This document shows positions 1-5,296 of a DNA stretch of 5,296 bases, piece by piece. Positions within the stretch are counted from its first letter, which is position 1. Each line of letters starts with the position of its first letter. Below the pieces are notes generated by a model. The model was not told the DNA's origin, searched no databases, and worked only from the letters and a program-made list of their open reading frames with translations. This DNA is from Polaromonas sp. (GTDB lineage Bacteria; Pseudomonadota; Gammaproteobacteria; Burkholderiales; Burkholderiaceae_C): positions 1-5,296 of the forward strand of contig JACMQR010000144.1 of the NCBI GenBank assembly GCA_014376885.1. Reading direction: 5' to 3'. The position numbers were made by a program, and so were the translations under genes.

Positions 1-663
1 CGCTTCGCGCGGGTCGCCATTGGTGGCGCCGAACTGGTCGTAGCCGGCGTAGAAGTTGGGATAGTGGTGGCCTTTGTAGCCGCCGGCGCCGGTCAGGGTG
101 GGGCCGTAGTTGGCGGCGCTGTGGTGGTCGCCGGAAAAACCGTCGCTTTCCGAGCCGCAGTGCAGGTTGTGCAGGTGGGTGCTGATTTCGGGCGAGCCAA
201 AGCCCACGCTGTGGCGCGGCAGGTCGTTGTAGATGCGCACGACGATGGGCTCGCCATAGCGGGCCGCAAACGTGGGGCCGGGGTAGATGCCGTCGTAGCC
301 CCGGATTTTCTGGGCCGGCAGGTCCGGGTGAAACGAGTGCAGCGCCTCGCGCACATGGAGCGTGTGGAGCTTTTGCGGCGCGAAGTCGTCGCGCCGCTGG
401 TGCGCTGGCCGGCCGCACTCGCCGCCGACATTGGCCAGCTGCGTCGAGGCCGGCGTCAAGCTGGCAACGGGTTGCTTGGCGGTGTACACCGGCAACTCCA
501 CCATGAAGGCCGGCGTTGCCGGGCCGGGAGGCAAATCAGCCGCCTGCGCGGGCGGGGCCGTTGGCGGGCTGGCAACCAACATGGCCGCAGCGCTGGCCGT
601 GCCGACCTGAAGCGAGCGCCGGCGGCTCATCTTCAGCGGACTGGCGCGTTCTGGCAAGGGCAT
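1..663 (-). CDS. Multicopper oxidase, N-terminal part (3' end outside window)
   Basis: The 221 visible codons are open to the window edge, so only the N-terminal part is seen. Residues 13-19 (SRRRSLQ) resemble a twin-arginine motif. A small hydrophobic/alanine stretch follows (about 20-32), then a likely cleavage site after AQA near residue 41. This suggests Tat export as a folded, copper-loaded enzyme to the periplasm. Residues 90-160 fit the first cupredoxin domain (GYDGIYPGPTF at 121-131). HLHNLHCGSESDGF (163-176) carries the first HxH copper-ligand motif of the type 2/type 3 trinuclear centre. The family couples oxidation of phenols, bilirubin-like compounds or metal ions to reduction of O2 to water. 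The resemblance is to the CotA/PhsA/bilirubin-oxidase side rather than CueO, by motif memory. The later HxH, HCH and type 1 ligands lie outside the window, so activity cannot be judged. The ATG at 663 is chosen because AAAGGAG lies 7 bases upstream. The gene stands apart from the cob genes, with its own leader and a terminator before it. Substrate unknown. Confidence 0.85.
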   Translation of the reverse strand, partial: MPLPERASPLKMSRRRSLQVGTASAAAMLVASPPTAPPAQAADLPPGPATPAFMVELPVYTAKQPVASLTPASTQLANVGGECGRPAHQRRDDFAPQKLHTLHVREALHSFHPDLPAQKIRGYDGIYPGPTFAARYGEPIVVRIYNDLPRHSVGFGSPEISTHLHNLHCGSESDGFSGDHHSAANYGPTLTGAGGYKGHHYPNFYAGYDQFGATNGDPREA

Positions 664-670
664 CACATTT

Positions 671-677
671 CTCCTTT
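671..677 (-). promoter_or_regulatory. Strong ribosome binding site of the multicopper oxidase
   Basis: On the minus strand AAAGGAG sits 7 bases before the ATG at 663. It is the best Shine-Dalgarno match at any start in the window, and it fixes this start. An overlapping upstream ATG is followed at once by TGA and cannot be used. Confidence 0.8.
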
Positions 678-685
678 GCGTGACG

Positions 686-718
686 GCTGCTGGTTCAGGA
701 ACACCCTGACAAGGCAGC
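686..718 (-). promoter_or_regulatory. Stem-loop in the leader of the multicopper oxidase gene
   Basis: The outer arms GCTGC (686-690) and GCAGC (714-718) pair. So do the inner arms TCAGG (695-699) and CCTGA (705-709), leaving a symmetric 4+4 internal loop and a 5-base terminal loop. The structure ends about 8 bases upstream of the ribosome binding site and would lie in the 5' leader. No U-tract follows, so it is not an intrinsic terminator. It could be a leader structure or a protein-binding inverted repeat (TCAGG-N5-CCTGA). No function can be assigned from sequence alone. Confidence 0.4.
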
Positions 719-841
719 AAGGTCTGCAGGCGCTTGGTGCCAGCTGGCGCTGGCTGCGGGATTGGACAATGACCTGCCACTGTTGCATTCGCCCCAGACA
801 GCCGAAATTCTGCGGGCAGGAAATTGCCTAGGCGATCACTC

Positions 842-882
842 AAAAAATGTAAAAAAAATCAGCTGGCCGCCGCCGCAGCCAG
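842..882 (-). terminator. Rho-independent terminator reading on the minus strand
   Basis: On the minus strand CTGGCTGC (882-875) pairs with GCGGCCAG (870-863). This forms an 8-base-pair stem with one G-U pair and a GGCG tetraloop. After a CTGA spacer there are eight T (858-851), then ACA and six more T (847-842). The orientation would stop transcripts arriving from the cob genes and insulate the oxidase gene. The 4-base spacer between stem and T-tract is longer than ideal, so efficiency may be moderate. It lies about 230 bases past the cobC stop, which is far for an operon terminator. Confidence 0.7.
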
Positions 883-1025
883 ATGGCTTTCATGCTCGTT
901 TATCCGAAATTTTCCAATCAACAGGTAGCCGTTTCCTTCTGTAAGCAGCAGAAAAGTAAAAAACTAAATTCAGTTGCATTGAAAAGAAAACAGGCGCGGG
1001 AGGAAGGCGGTGCTGCCGGCTTCGG

Positions 1026-1043
1026 GGGGTGCTCAGGCACCCC
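1026..1043. other. GC-rich hairpin downstream of cobC
   Basis: GGGGTGC (1026-1032) and GCACCCC (1037-1043) form a perfect 7-base-pair stem with a 4-base loop. There is no T-run after it on the minus strand and only GTTT on the plus strand. It is not a classical intrinsic terminator, but it could stabilise the 3' end of the cob transcript or help factor-dependent termination. Confidence 0.4.
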
Positions 1044-1080
1044 GTTTATGGGTTACAAATAGGACAGGCCGGGCGAGCCA

Positions 1081-1098
1081 GCGCCGGGCGGCCGGCGC
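1081..1098. other. GC-rich hairpin just after the cobC stop
   Basis: GCGCCGG (1081-1087) and CCGGCGC (1092-1098) form a perfect all-GC 7-base-pair stem with a GCGG loop. It begins 17 bases past the cobC stop codon (1116-1118). No T-tract follows. The position fits a 3'-end protecting structure, but in DNA of this GC content such stems also arise by chance. Confidence 0.35.
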
Positions 1099-1115
1099 GG
1101 CGGCAGGGCCTTTCT

Positions 1116-1739
1116 TCAGCCGCCGCTGTCGTCAACGCCGGCGGCGGGCCCCGAGCGCTGGGCGGGGGCCAGCGCCAGCATGCGCCATTGGCCAAATCCC
1201 AAAGCGGCGCGGGGCCACTGGTCGGCCCGGCTGAGGCACCGGATGCCGTGCTCGAGCAGGCTGGCGGCGCGCAGCACGCCGGCGTGGGTGATCCACAGCG
1301 TGCCGGCGTTCGCTGCCCGGCCCGCGCCGGCCGTGGCGGGTCGGCCTGTTTCGTCCCACAGCCCGGCCACCCGCTGCATGAAAGCCTGCACCGACTCGCC
1401 GCCGCCCGGCCGGTGCCCGGCAAAGTCCGCCACCCAGGCGTCCAGCGCGGCCGCGCCAATGGCGTCCCAGGCACGGCCTTCCCACTGCCCAAAGTCCATT
1501 TCCTGCAGCCGGGCATCGGTTTTGTAGACCAAATCCGGCCTTTGCGCTTGCAGCGCTTGCGCCAGCTGCTCGCATCTTTGTAGCGGTGAGGAGATGACCG
1601 AGACCCCGGCGGGAAGCAGTGCCGCCAACTGTCGGGCGCATTCGGCGGTGGCCTGGGCATCGGCCGGCACATCCAGCCGGCCATAGCAAACGCCGGCGTC
1701 CACCAAAGGCTGCGCATGGCGCACCAGCCAGAGCTTCAT
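1116..1739 (-). CDS. cobC: Alpha-ribazole phosphatase (histidine phosphatase superfamily)
   Basis: Predicted to dephosphorylate alpha-ribazole 5'-phosphate or adenosylcobalamin 5'-phosphate at the end of cobalamin nucleotide-loop assembly, in the cytoplasm. The 207 residues open with LVRHAQP (5-11), the phosphohistidine signature with R7 and H8. They continue with SSPLQRC (50-56; R55), LQEMDFGQWEG (78-88; E80), GGES (113-116; E115) and THAGV (151-155; H152). These are the expected active-site residues of the superfamily, and the length is normal. The ATG at 1739 puts the RHAQ motif at the very N-terminus, as is usual. A longer reading from 1889 runs back into cobS and is rejected. Only 4 bases separate it from the cobS stop, and there is no strong ribosome binding site, so translational coupling to cobS is likely. 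The superfamily also includes phosphoglycerate mutase-like enzymes. The assignment to CobC rests on the motif set plus cobS-cobT context. Confidence 0.9.
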   Translation of the reverse strand: MKLWLVRHAQPLVDAGVCYGRLDVPADAQATAECARQLAALLPAGVSVISSPLQRCEQLAQALQAQRPDLVYKTDARLQEMDFGQWEGRAWDAIGAAALDAWVADFAGHRPGGGESVQAFMQRVAGLWDETGRPATAGAGRAANAGTLWITHAGVLRAASLLEHGIRCLSRADQWPRAALGFGQWRMLALAPAQRSGPAAGVDDSGG

Positions 1740-1743
1740 CGGC

Positions 1744-2580
1744 TCACAAGCTGACCGCCAGCCCGAGGTAAAAGGCGATTTCGCAAACCTGCTGCGTGGT
1801 CCCCAGGCAGTCGCCGGTAAAGCCCTGCAGGCGGCGCCGGAAAAAACGCAGCAAGCCGAGCAGCGCCAAGACTGAAAAACTGCAGGCAACTATTAAATTA
1901 ATAGCATCCAGTACATAACTGGCAAGCGCCAGGGCGCTAAAACACCATAAAAAGGCAACTGCCAGCGCGCCCAGTGAGATCTGGTCGGCCAGCGGCTTGG
2001 ACTTGGACGCGGCGCTGTCGCCGACATGCGGCAGCCACCGGATCATCACCAGCGGCAAGGTGCGAGACACCACATGGCCCAGCCACAGCGCGGCGCACCC
2101 ATACCAGCCGCCAAACGCCGGCGTGTCCCCGGCATCGGCAACCACCTCGACCGAGCCGAGCAGCGCCAGCAGCGCCACCTTGCACAGCAGGGCCAGCACC
2201 AGCGCCATCGCGCCAAAGGCGCCGACGCGCGAATCCTTCATGATCTCCAGCGCCCGGTCGCGGTCGTAGCTGCCGCCCAGGCCGTCGGCCACATCGGCCA
2301 GGCCGTCTTCATGAAAGCCGCCGGTCAGCCAGACGGTGGCGACGGTGGACAGGCTGGCGGCCACCAGCGGCGTGAAGGCGGTGTCGGGCAGCGCCAGCAC
2401 CAGCAGCGCAAACAACGCCGCCGCCGCGCTGCCGACCAGCACGCCGATACCCGGAAAGTGCGCCGCGCTGGCGCGCAGCATGGCCGGGCTGTAGCCCACC
2501 CACTCGGCCAGTCGGCCGGTGACCGGGATGCGCGTGAAGAACTGCATGGCCAGCAGATAGTGGCGAATGAACCGGCGCAT
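1744..2580 (-). CDS. cobS: Adenosylcobinamide-GDP ribazoletransferase (cobalamin synthase)
   Basis: This integral membrane enzyme joins adenosylcobinamide-GDP with alpha-ribazole or its phosphate to give adenosylcobalamin (phosphate), releasing GMP. The 278 residues show the family N-terminus (AMQFFTRIPV, 11-20) and the main signature TGGFHEDGLADVADGLGG (86-103). IMKDSRVGAFG (113-123) and GFTGDCLGTTQQ (253-264) follow. The acidic residues of HEDGLADVADG fit the metal and phosphate site of the family. Hydrophobic stretches at about 42-65, 118-144, 160-180, 203-220 and 226-246 fit several membrane helices. The ATG at 2580 lies 8 bases after the cobT stop. An internal Met at 12 would cut into the conserved N-terminus. 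No strong ribosome binding site precedes the start, so coupling to cobT is plausible. Residues about 214-231 are encoded by an unusually AT-rich palindromic stretch, described separately. Confidence 0.95.
   Translation of the reverse strand: MRRFIRHYLLAMQFFTRIPVTGRLAEWVGYSPAMLRASAAHFPGIGVLVGSAAAALFALLVLALPDTAFTPLVAASLSTVATVWLTGGFHEDGLADVADGLGGSYDRDRALEIMKDSRVGAFGAMALVLALLCKVALLALLGSVEVVADAGDTPAFGGWYGCAALWLGHVVSRTLPLVMIRWLPHVGDSAASKSKPLADQISLGALAVAFLWCFSALALASYVLDAINLIVACSFSVLALLGLLRFFRRRLQGFTGDCLGTTQQVCEIAFYLGLAVSL
1890..1938. repeat. Palindromic AT-rich plus GC-rich segment inside cobS
   Basis: CTATTAA (1890-1896) and TTAATAG (1898-1904) are perfect 7-base arms around one A, in a gene that is otherwise strongly GC-rich. 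Fifteen bases later come two overlapping hairpins: CTGGC/GCCAG (1919-1932, loop AAGC) and AGCGCC/GGCGCT (1925-1938, 2-base centre). The combination of an ATAG-type palindrome followed by a CAAGCGC-type hairpin resembles, from memory, a dispersed short repeat common in Comamonadaceae genomes. If so, it lies within the coding frame and encodes part of the last membrane segments of CobS (about residues 214-231). Membership of a repeat family is inference only; the dyads themselves are seen directly. Confidence 0.4.
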
Positions 2581-2588
2581 CGGGCGGC

Positions 2589-3641
2589 TTATTTTTCGCT
2601 CACGCCGGCCGACGCAAAGCTGGCCATGTGATTGAGAAAGTTCGCCGCCGACTGCACCAGCGGCCAGGCCAACAGCGCGCCGCTGCCCTCGCCCAGGCGC
2701 AGGTCCAGGTCAAGCAGCGGCGTGGCGTTCAAATGCGCCAGCAGCCGGCCGTGGCCGGTCTCGGCCGAGCGGTGGCAAAACACCAGGTAGTCGCGCACTG
2801 CTGGCACCAAGGCCTGCGCCACCAGCGCTGCCGCGCCGGCGATGAAGCCATCGACCAGCACCAGCCGGCGTTCGCTGGCCGCCTGCAGCATGGCGCCGGC
2901 CATCATGGCGATCTCAAAGCCGCCCAGCGCCGCCAGTTCGGCCACGGCATCCAGCGGCTGGGTTGCCGGATGCCGCGCCAGCGCGCGCGCCAGCACCGCC
3001 TGCTTGCGCTGCAATTGCGCATCGTCCAGTCCGGTGCCGCGCCCGGCGGCGTCAGGGATGCTTGCCCCGGTCAGCCGGGCCAGCAGCAGCGCGGCGGCCG
3101 AGGTGTTGGCAATGCCCATCTCGCCCAACGCCACGACATTGCCCGGCAGCGCCGCCACCGTCTGCCTGCCGGCCGTGAGCGCGGCCTCGGCCTCACGCCG
3201 CGACATGGCCGCTTCCTGGCTGCTGTTCTTCGTGCCCAGGGCGATTTTTCGCGCCTGCAAGCCGGGATGGGCCGGCAGCTCGGCGGCCACGCCGGCGTCG
3301 ACCAGCTGCAGCGCAAAGCCATGCTGGCGGGCAAACACATTGACCGCCGCGCCGCCGGCCAGCATGTTCGCCACCATCTGCGCCGTCACCGCCTGCGGGT
3401 AGGCCGACACACCTTCGGCCGCGATGCCGTGGTCGGCGGCAAACACCACCATCTGCGGCTGCAGCAGCGCCGGCGCTTCGCTGCGCTGGACCAGGCCGAG
3501 CTGCAGCGCCAGCGCTTCGAGCCGGCCCAGCGCGCCCAGCGGCTTGGTCTTGCCGTCGATCTTGTGCTGCAGCCTGGCTTGGAGCGAAGCGTTGGCGGTG
3601 GCTTCAATCGCGGGGAGGGTAAAGGGTGTGGTGTCGTTCAT
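2589..3641 (-). CDS. cobT: Nicotinate-nucleotide-dimethylbenzimidazole phosphoribosyltransferase
   Basis: Transfers phosphoribose from nicotinate mononucleotide to the lower-ligand base (classically 5,6-dimethylbenzimidazole), giving alpha-ribazole phosphate for CobS. The 350 residues show the family blocks in order: [14 protein letters not shown] (29-42), [16 protein letters not shown] (67-82), [13 protein letters not shown] (173-185), GRGTGLDD (200-207), [11 protein letters not shown] (263-273), CHRSAETGH (289-297) and LRLGEGSGA (314-322). Glu318 in the last block matches the catalytic glutamate known as Glu317 in the Salmonella enzyme. Glu174 lies in the conserved GEMGI loop. Length is typical and nothing appears broken. 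The ATG at 3641 lies 38 bases inside the 3' end of the preceding CWC gene, with no clear Shine-Dalgarno sequence. The next in-frame Met (64) would delete a conserved block. The actual lower-ligand base used cannot be told from sequence. Confidence 0.96.
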   Translation of the reverse strand: MNDTTPFTLPAIEATANASLQARLQHKIDGKTKPLGALGRLEALALQLGLVQRSEAPALLQPQMVVFAADHGIAAEGVSAYPQAVTAQMVANMLAGGAAVNVFARQHGFALQLVDAGVAAELPAHPGLQARKIALGTKNSSQEAAMSRREAEAALTAGRQTVAALPGNVVALGEMGIANTSAAALLLARLTGASIPDAAGRGTGLDDAQLQRKQAVLARALARHPATQPLDAVAELAALGGFEIAMMAGAMLQAASERRLVLVDGFIAGAAALVAQALVPAVRDYLVFCHRSAETGHGRLLAHLNATPLLDLDLRLGEGSGALLAWPLVQSAANFLNHMASFASAGVSEK

Positions 3642-3849
3642 CGGTGATCTGTTTCAGGCAGGCGGGACAAAAGCAGGAGGCTGCGCTGCTCTGCAGCAGC
3701 GCTTGTCTCGGCGGGGCGCTGGGAACCGGCATCACCTGGGGCAACCGGGCGCACCAGCATTCGGCATCGCCCGCCGCCATGCCGCAGCGCAGGTCAGCGC
3801 CGCAGCGCGGGCACACGGCGGTGTCGGGTCGGGGCGTTGCCAGGGACAT
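3604..3849 (-). CDS. Small cysteine-rich CWC-type protein
   Basis: This 81-residue protein has eight cysteines in the pattern CPRCG (13-17), C22, CWC (31-33) and CFCPAC (59-64). It matches what I recall of the Cys_rich_CWC family of proteobacterial small proteins. Paired CxxC and CxC motifs suggest one or two metal-binding (probably zinc) knuckles. The family has no established function, and none is claimed here. There is no signal peptide or membrane segment, so it is probably cytoplasmic. The ATG at 3849 lies 13 bases past the ilvA stop and places the first CxxC at residue 13. A longer in-frame start at 3912 would run 50 bases back into ilvA, so it is rejected. The last 38 bases overlap cobT in another frame, so the stop codon is read after cobT translation has begun. 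Residues 48-55 are encoded by a strong hairpin. Confidence 0.8.
   Translation of the reverse strand: MSLATPRPDTAVCPRCGADLRCGMAAGDAECWCARLPQVMPVPSAPPRQALLQSSAASCFCPACLKQITDERHHTLYPPRD
3683..3702. other. Perfect 8-base-pair hairpin upstream of cobT, inside the CWC gene
   Basis: GCGCTGCT (3683-3690) and AGCAGCGC (3695-3702) are perfect inverted arms around a 4-base loop. In the mRNA the stem ends about 41 bases before the cobT start codon. It has no T-tract, so it is not a terminator. It could affect ribosome movement through the CWC gene and so coupled initiation at cobT, but it also simply encodes part of the CWC linker (RQALLQSS). Confidence 0.35.
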
Positions 3850-3862
3850 GACGGCGGAGCGT

Positions 3863-5296
3863 TCAGCTTTGCAAAAACAGGCGGTAGGCCGGGTTGGCGG
3901 TTTCTTCCACATGCGGGTAGCCCAGGCTGTCCAAAAACGCCTGGAACGCGCTGTTGTCGGCCACCGGCACCTGCAGGCCGACCAGAATGCGGCCGTGGTC
4001 GGCGCCCTGGTTGCGGTAGTGAAACAGCGAGATGTTCCAGCCCGGCCGCATCAGGCTCAAGAACTTCATCAAGGCGCCCGGCCGTTCGGGGAAGACAAAG
4101 CGCAACAGGCGCTCGTCCCGGGAAAGTGCGCTGCGCCCGCCCACCATGTGGCGGATGTGCTCCTTGGCCAGATCGTCATGCGTCAGGTCCAGCGCCTTGA
4201 AGCCGTTGTGCGTGAAATCGGCGGCGATTTGCAGGCTTTCGCCGCGGGCCGAGGTGCTCAGGCCGACGAACACATGGGCCAGCGCCTGGTCGTTGATGCG
4301 GTAGTTGAACTCGGTCACGCTGCGCGGCCCGCCGGGCAGCGCGCCAACCAGCTCGCAAAACCGCCGGAAGCTGCCGCGCTCCTCGGGGATCGTCACCGCG
4401 AACAGCGCTTCGCGCTCCTCGCCGACCTCGGCCCGCTCGGCGACAAAGCGCAGGCGGTCAAAGTTCATGTTGGCGCCGCACAGGATTGCCGCATAGGTCT
4501 CGCCCCGGGTGTTGTGCGCGGCCACATACTGCTTGATCGCCGCCACCGCCAGCGCGCCGGCCGGCTCGACAATGCTGCGCGTGTCGACAAACACATCCTT
4601 GATGGCCGCGCAAACCGCGTCGGTGTCGACCGTCATGAATTCATCAACCAGCTCGCGGCTGATGCGAAAGGTTTCCTCGCCGACCAGCTTGACCGCCGTG
4701 CCGTCTGAAAACAGGCCGACGTCGGGCAGCGTGACACGCTGCCCGGCGCTCACCGACCGGATCATCGCGTCGGAGTCGTTCATCTGCACGCCGATCACCT
4801 TGATCTCGGGCCGCACCGCCTTGATGTAGTTGGCCACGCCGGCAATCAAGCCACCGCCGCCAATGGCGACAAACACCGCGTCGAGCCGGCGCGAGCCCAG
4901 GGTTTGCAGCTGGCGCAGGATTTCCATGGCAATCGTGCCCTGGCCGGCAATCACGTCCGGGTCGTCAAACGGATGAACAAAGGTCAGCCCGTGCTGCTCT
5001 TGCAGCACCAGCGCATGCGCATAGGCCTCCGAGTAGCTGTCGCCCTGCAGCACAACCTCGGCGTCCCAGCCCCGGACCGCATCGACCTTGAGCTGCGGCG
5101 TGGTGACCGGCATGACGACAACCGCGCGCGCGCCAAGCTTTTGCGCGCTCATCGCCACGCCTTGCGCATGGTTGCCGGCCGAGGCGCAGATCACGCCCTG
5201 GGCCAGTTGCGCCGGGCTCAGGTGGGCCATCTTGTTGTAGGCGCCGCGCAGCTTGAAGCTGAACACCGGCTGCTGGTCCTCGCGCTTGAGCAGCAC
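3863..5296 (-). CDS. ilvA: Threonine ammonia-lyase, biosynthetic long form (5' end outside window)
   Basis: This PLP enzyme deaminates L-threonine to 2-oxobutyrate and ammonia, the first step of isoleucine synthesis. The 477 visible codons are open at the window edge. The first visible codon, GTG, is internal: compared with E. coli IlvA (PLP lysine at 62) about 35-50 residues are missing. In fragment numbering, KREDQQPVFSFKLRGAY (4-20) holds the PLP lysine K15, SAGNHAQG (39-46) contacts the substrate/cofactor, and GGGGL (146-150) is the PLP phosphate loop. Two ACT-like regulatory domains follow at about 297-370 (ALFAVTIPEERGSFRRF) and 397-470 (LLRFVFPERPGALMKF). They mark the isoleucine-inhibited, valine-modulated biosynthetic form rather than the short catabolic TdcB form. 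The catalytic and regulatory parts look intact. It is the first visible gene of the run, and its stop lies 13 bases before the CWC gene. Its promoter is not in the window. Confidence 0.97.
   Translation of the reverse strand: MLLKREDQQPVFSFKLRGAYNKMAHLSPAQLAQGVICASAGNHAQGVAMSAQKLGARAVVVMPVTTPQLKVDAVRGWDAEVVLQGDSYSEAYAHALVLQEQHGLTFVHPFDDPDVIAGQGTIAMEILRQLQTLGSRRLDAVFVAIGGGGLIAGVANYIKAVRPEIKVIGVQMNDSDAMIRSVSAGQRVTLPDVGLFSDGTAVKLVGEETFRISRELVDEFMTVDTDAVCAAIKDVFVDTRSIVEPAGALAVAAIKQYVAAHNTRGETYAAILCGANMNFDRLRFVAERAEVGEEREALFAVTIPEERGSFRRFCELVGALPGGPRSVTEFNYRINDQALAHVFVGLSTSARGESLQIAADFTHNGFKALDLTHDDLAKEHIRHMVGGRSALSRDERLLRFVFPERPGALMKFLSLMRPGWNISLFHYRNQGADHGRILVGLQVPVADNSAFQAFLDSLGYPHVEETANPAYRLFLQS

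Larger units (their letters stand above)
664..1115. other. Intergenic region between cobC and the multicopper oxidase gene
   Basis: I see no credible protein-coding gene here. The stretch of about 835-1000 is clearly richer in A and T than the flanking genes, as expected for a control region. From cobC downward it contains two GC-rich hairpins (1081-1098 and 1026-1043), a short dyad TTCA-N7-TGAA (969-983), a stem-loop at 935-955, an intrinsic terminator (842-882), the 8-base palindrome GCCTAGGC (826-833) and the leader hairpin (686-718). I could not find a convincing -35/-10 pair for the oxidase. I also found no clear CueR-type copper operator, though a weak or activator-dependent promoter could be missed by eye. 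Confidence 0.7.

Noticed and set aside
64..831. A 255-codon open frame on the plus strand opposite the multicopper oxidase
   Set aside because: The minus-strand frame has a signal peptide, a ribosome binding site and copper motifs. The plus-strand product is Arg/Gly/Ala-rich without a family.
762..944. A 60-codon plus-strand frame in the intergenic region
   Set aside because: No ribosome binding site or family resemblance was seen, and it crosses the terminator and AT-rich control tract. Too weak to call a gene.
969..983. TTCA-N7-TGAA dyad as a LysR-type operator
   Set aside because: It fits the loose T-N11-A pattern, but short AT-rich dyads are common in such tracts and no LysR-type regulator gene is in the window.
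1116..1889. A longer version of cobC starting at 1889
   Set aside because: The extra 50 residues lie over cobS in another frame, and the histidine phosphatase motif begins right after the ATG at 1739.
2628..3647. A 339-codon open frame on the plus strand opposite cobT
   Set aside because: Its product is dominated by Arg, Gln, Ala and His with no recognisable domain, while the minus strand encodes a full CobT with all family motifs. Long antisense frames are expected in GC-rich DNA.
3642..3862. Cobalamin riboswitch before cobT
   Set aside because: I looked on the minus strand for conserved B12-box-like sequence and found none. The space is filled by the CWC coding sequence.
3604..3912. A longer version of the CWC protein starting at 3912
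   Set aside because: It would overlap the ilvA 3' end by 50 bases and add 21 residues outside the family pattern. The ATG at 3849 fits the spacing and the domain.
3626..4708. A 360-codon open frame on the plus strand opposite ilvA and the CWC gene
   Set aside because: Low-complexity composition. It spans two well-supported minus-strand genes and is a shadow frame.

Overview
The window is GC-rich chromosomal DNA. Every gene I can support reads on the minus strand. The protein set and sequence style suggest a betaproteobacterium of the Burkholderiales, most likely Comamonadaceae (Polaromonas, Rhodoferax or Variovorax-like). The signs are a long-form threonine deaminase, a small cysteine-rich CWC protein and a cobT-cobS-cobC run. 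The family assignment comes from recognition and was not tested by a search.

Reading in the direction of transcription, from high to low coordinates: ilvA (3863-5296, 5' end outside the window) makes biosynthetic threonine ammonia-lyase with two C-terminal ACT-like domains. Thirteen bases later comes a small 8-cysteine CWC-type protein (3604-3849), whose 3' end overlaps the start of cobT by 38 bases. Then come cobT (2589-3641), cobS (1744-2580) and cobC (1116-1739), separated by only 8 and 4 bases. The layout suggests one transcript, ilvA-CWC-cobT-cobS-cobC. CobT, CobS and CobC carry out the late nucleotide-loop assembly of cobalamin: CobT makes alpha-ribazole phosphate, CobS joins it or alpha-ribazole to adenosylcobinamide-GDP, and CobC removes the phosphate. 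The kinase/guanylyltransferase CobU/CobP that supplies the activated cobinamide is not in the window.

An intergenic region of about 450 bases (664-1115) follows. It holds two GC-rich hairpins just after cobC, an AT-rich tract, and a good intrinsic terminator reading on the minus strand (842-882). Between the terminator and the last gene there is a hairpin (686-718) that would lie in the leader of the next gene. The last gene (1-663) is the N-terminal part of an exported multicopper oxidase with a Tat-type signal peptide, a strong ribosome binding site and the first copper-binding HxH motif. Its C-terminal part lies outside the window.

No tRNA, rRNA, CRISPR array, insertion sequence or recognisable cobalamin riboswitch was seen. 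This is mostly an ordinary metabolic region. The points worth a second look are the overlapping CWC gene, a palindromic AT-rich repeat-like segment inside cobS, the isolated terminator with a possible small RNA ahead of it, and strong hairpins around gene junctions.
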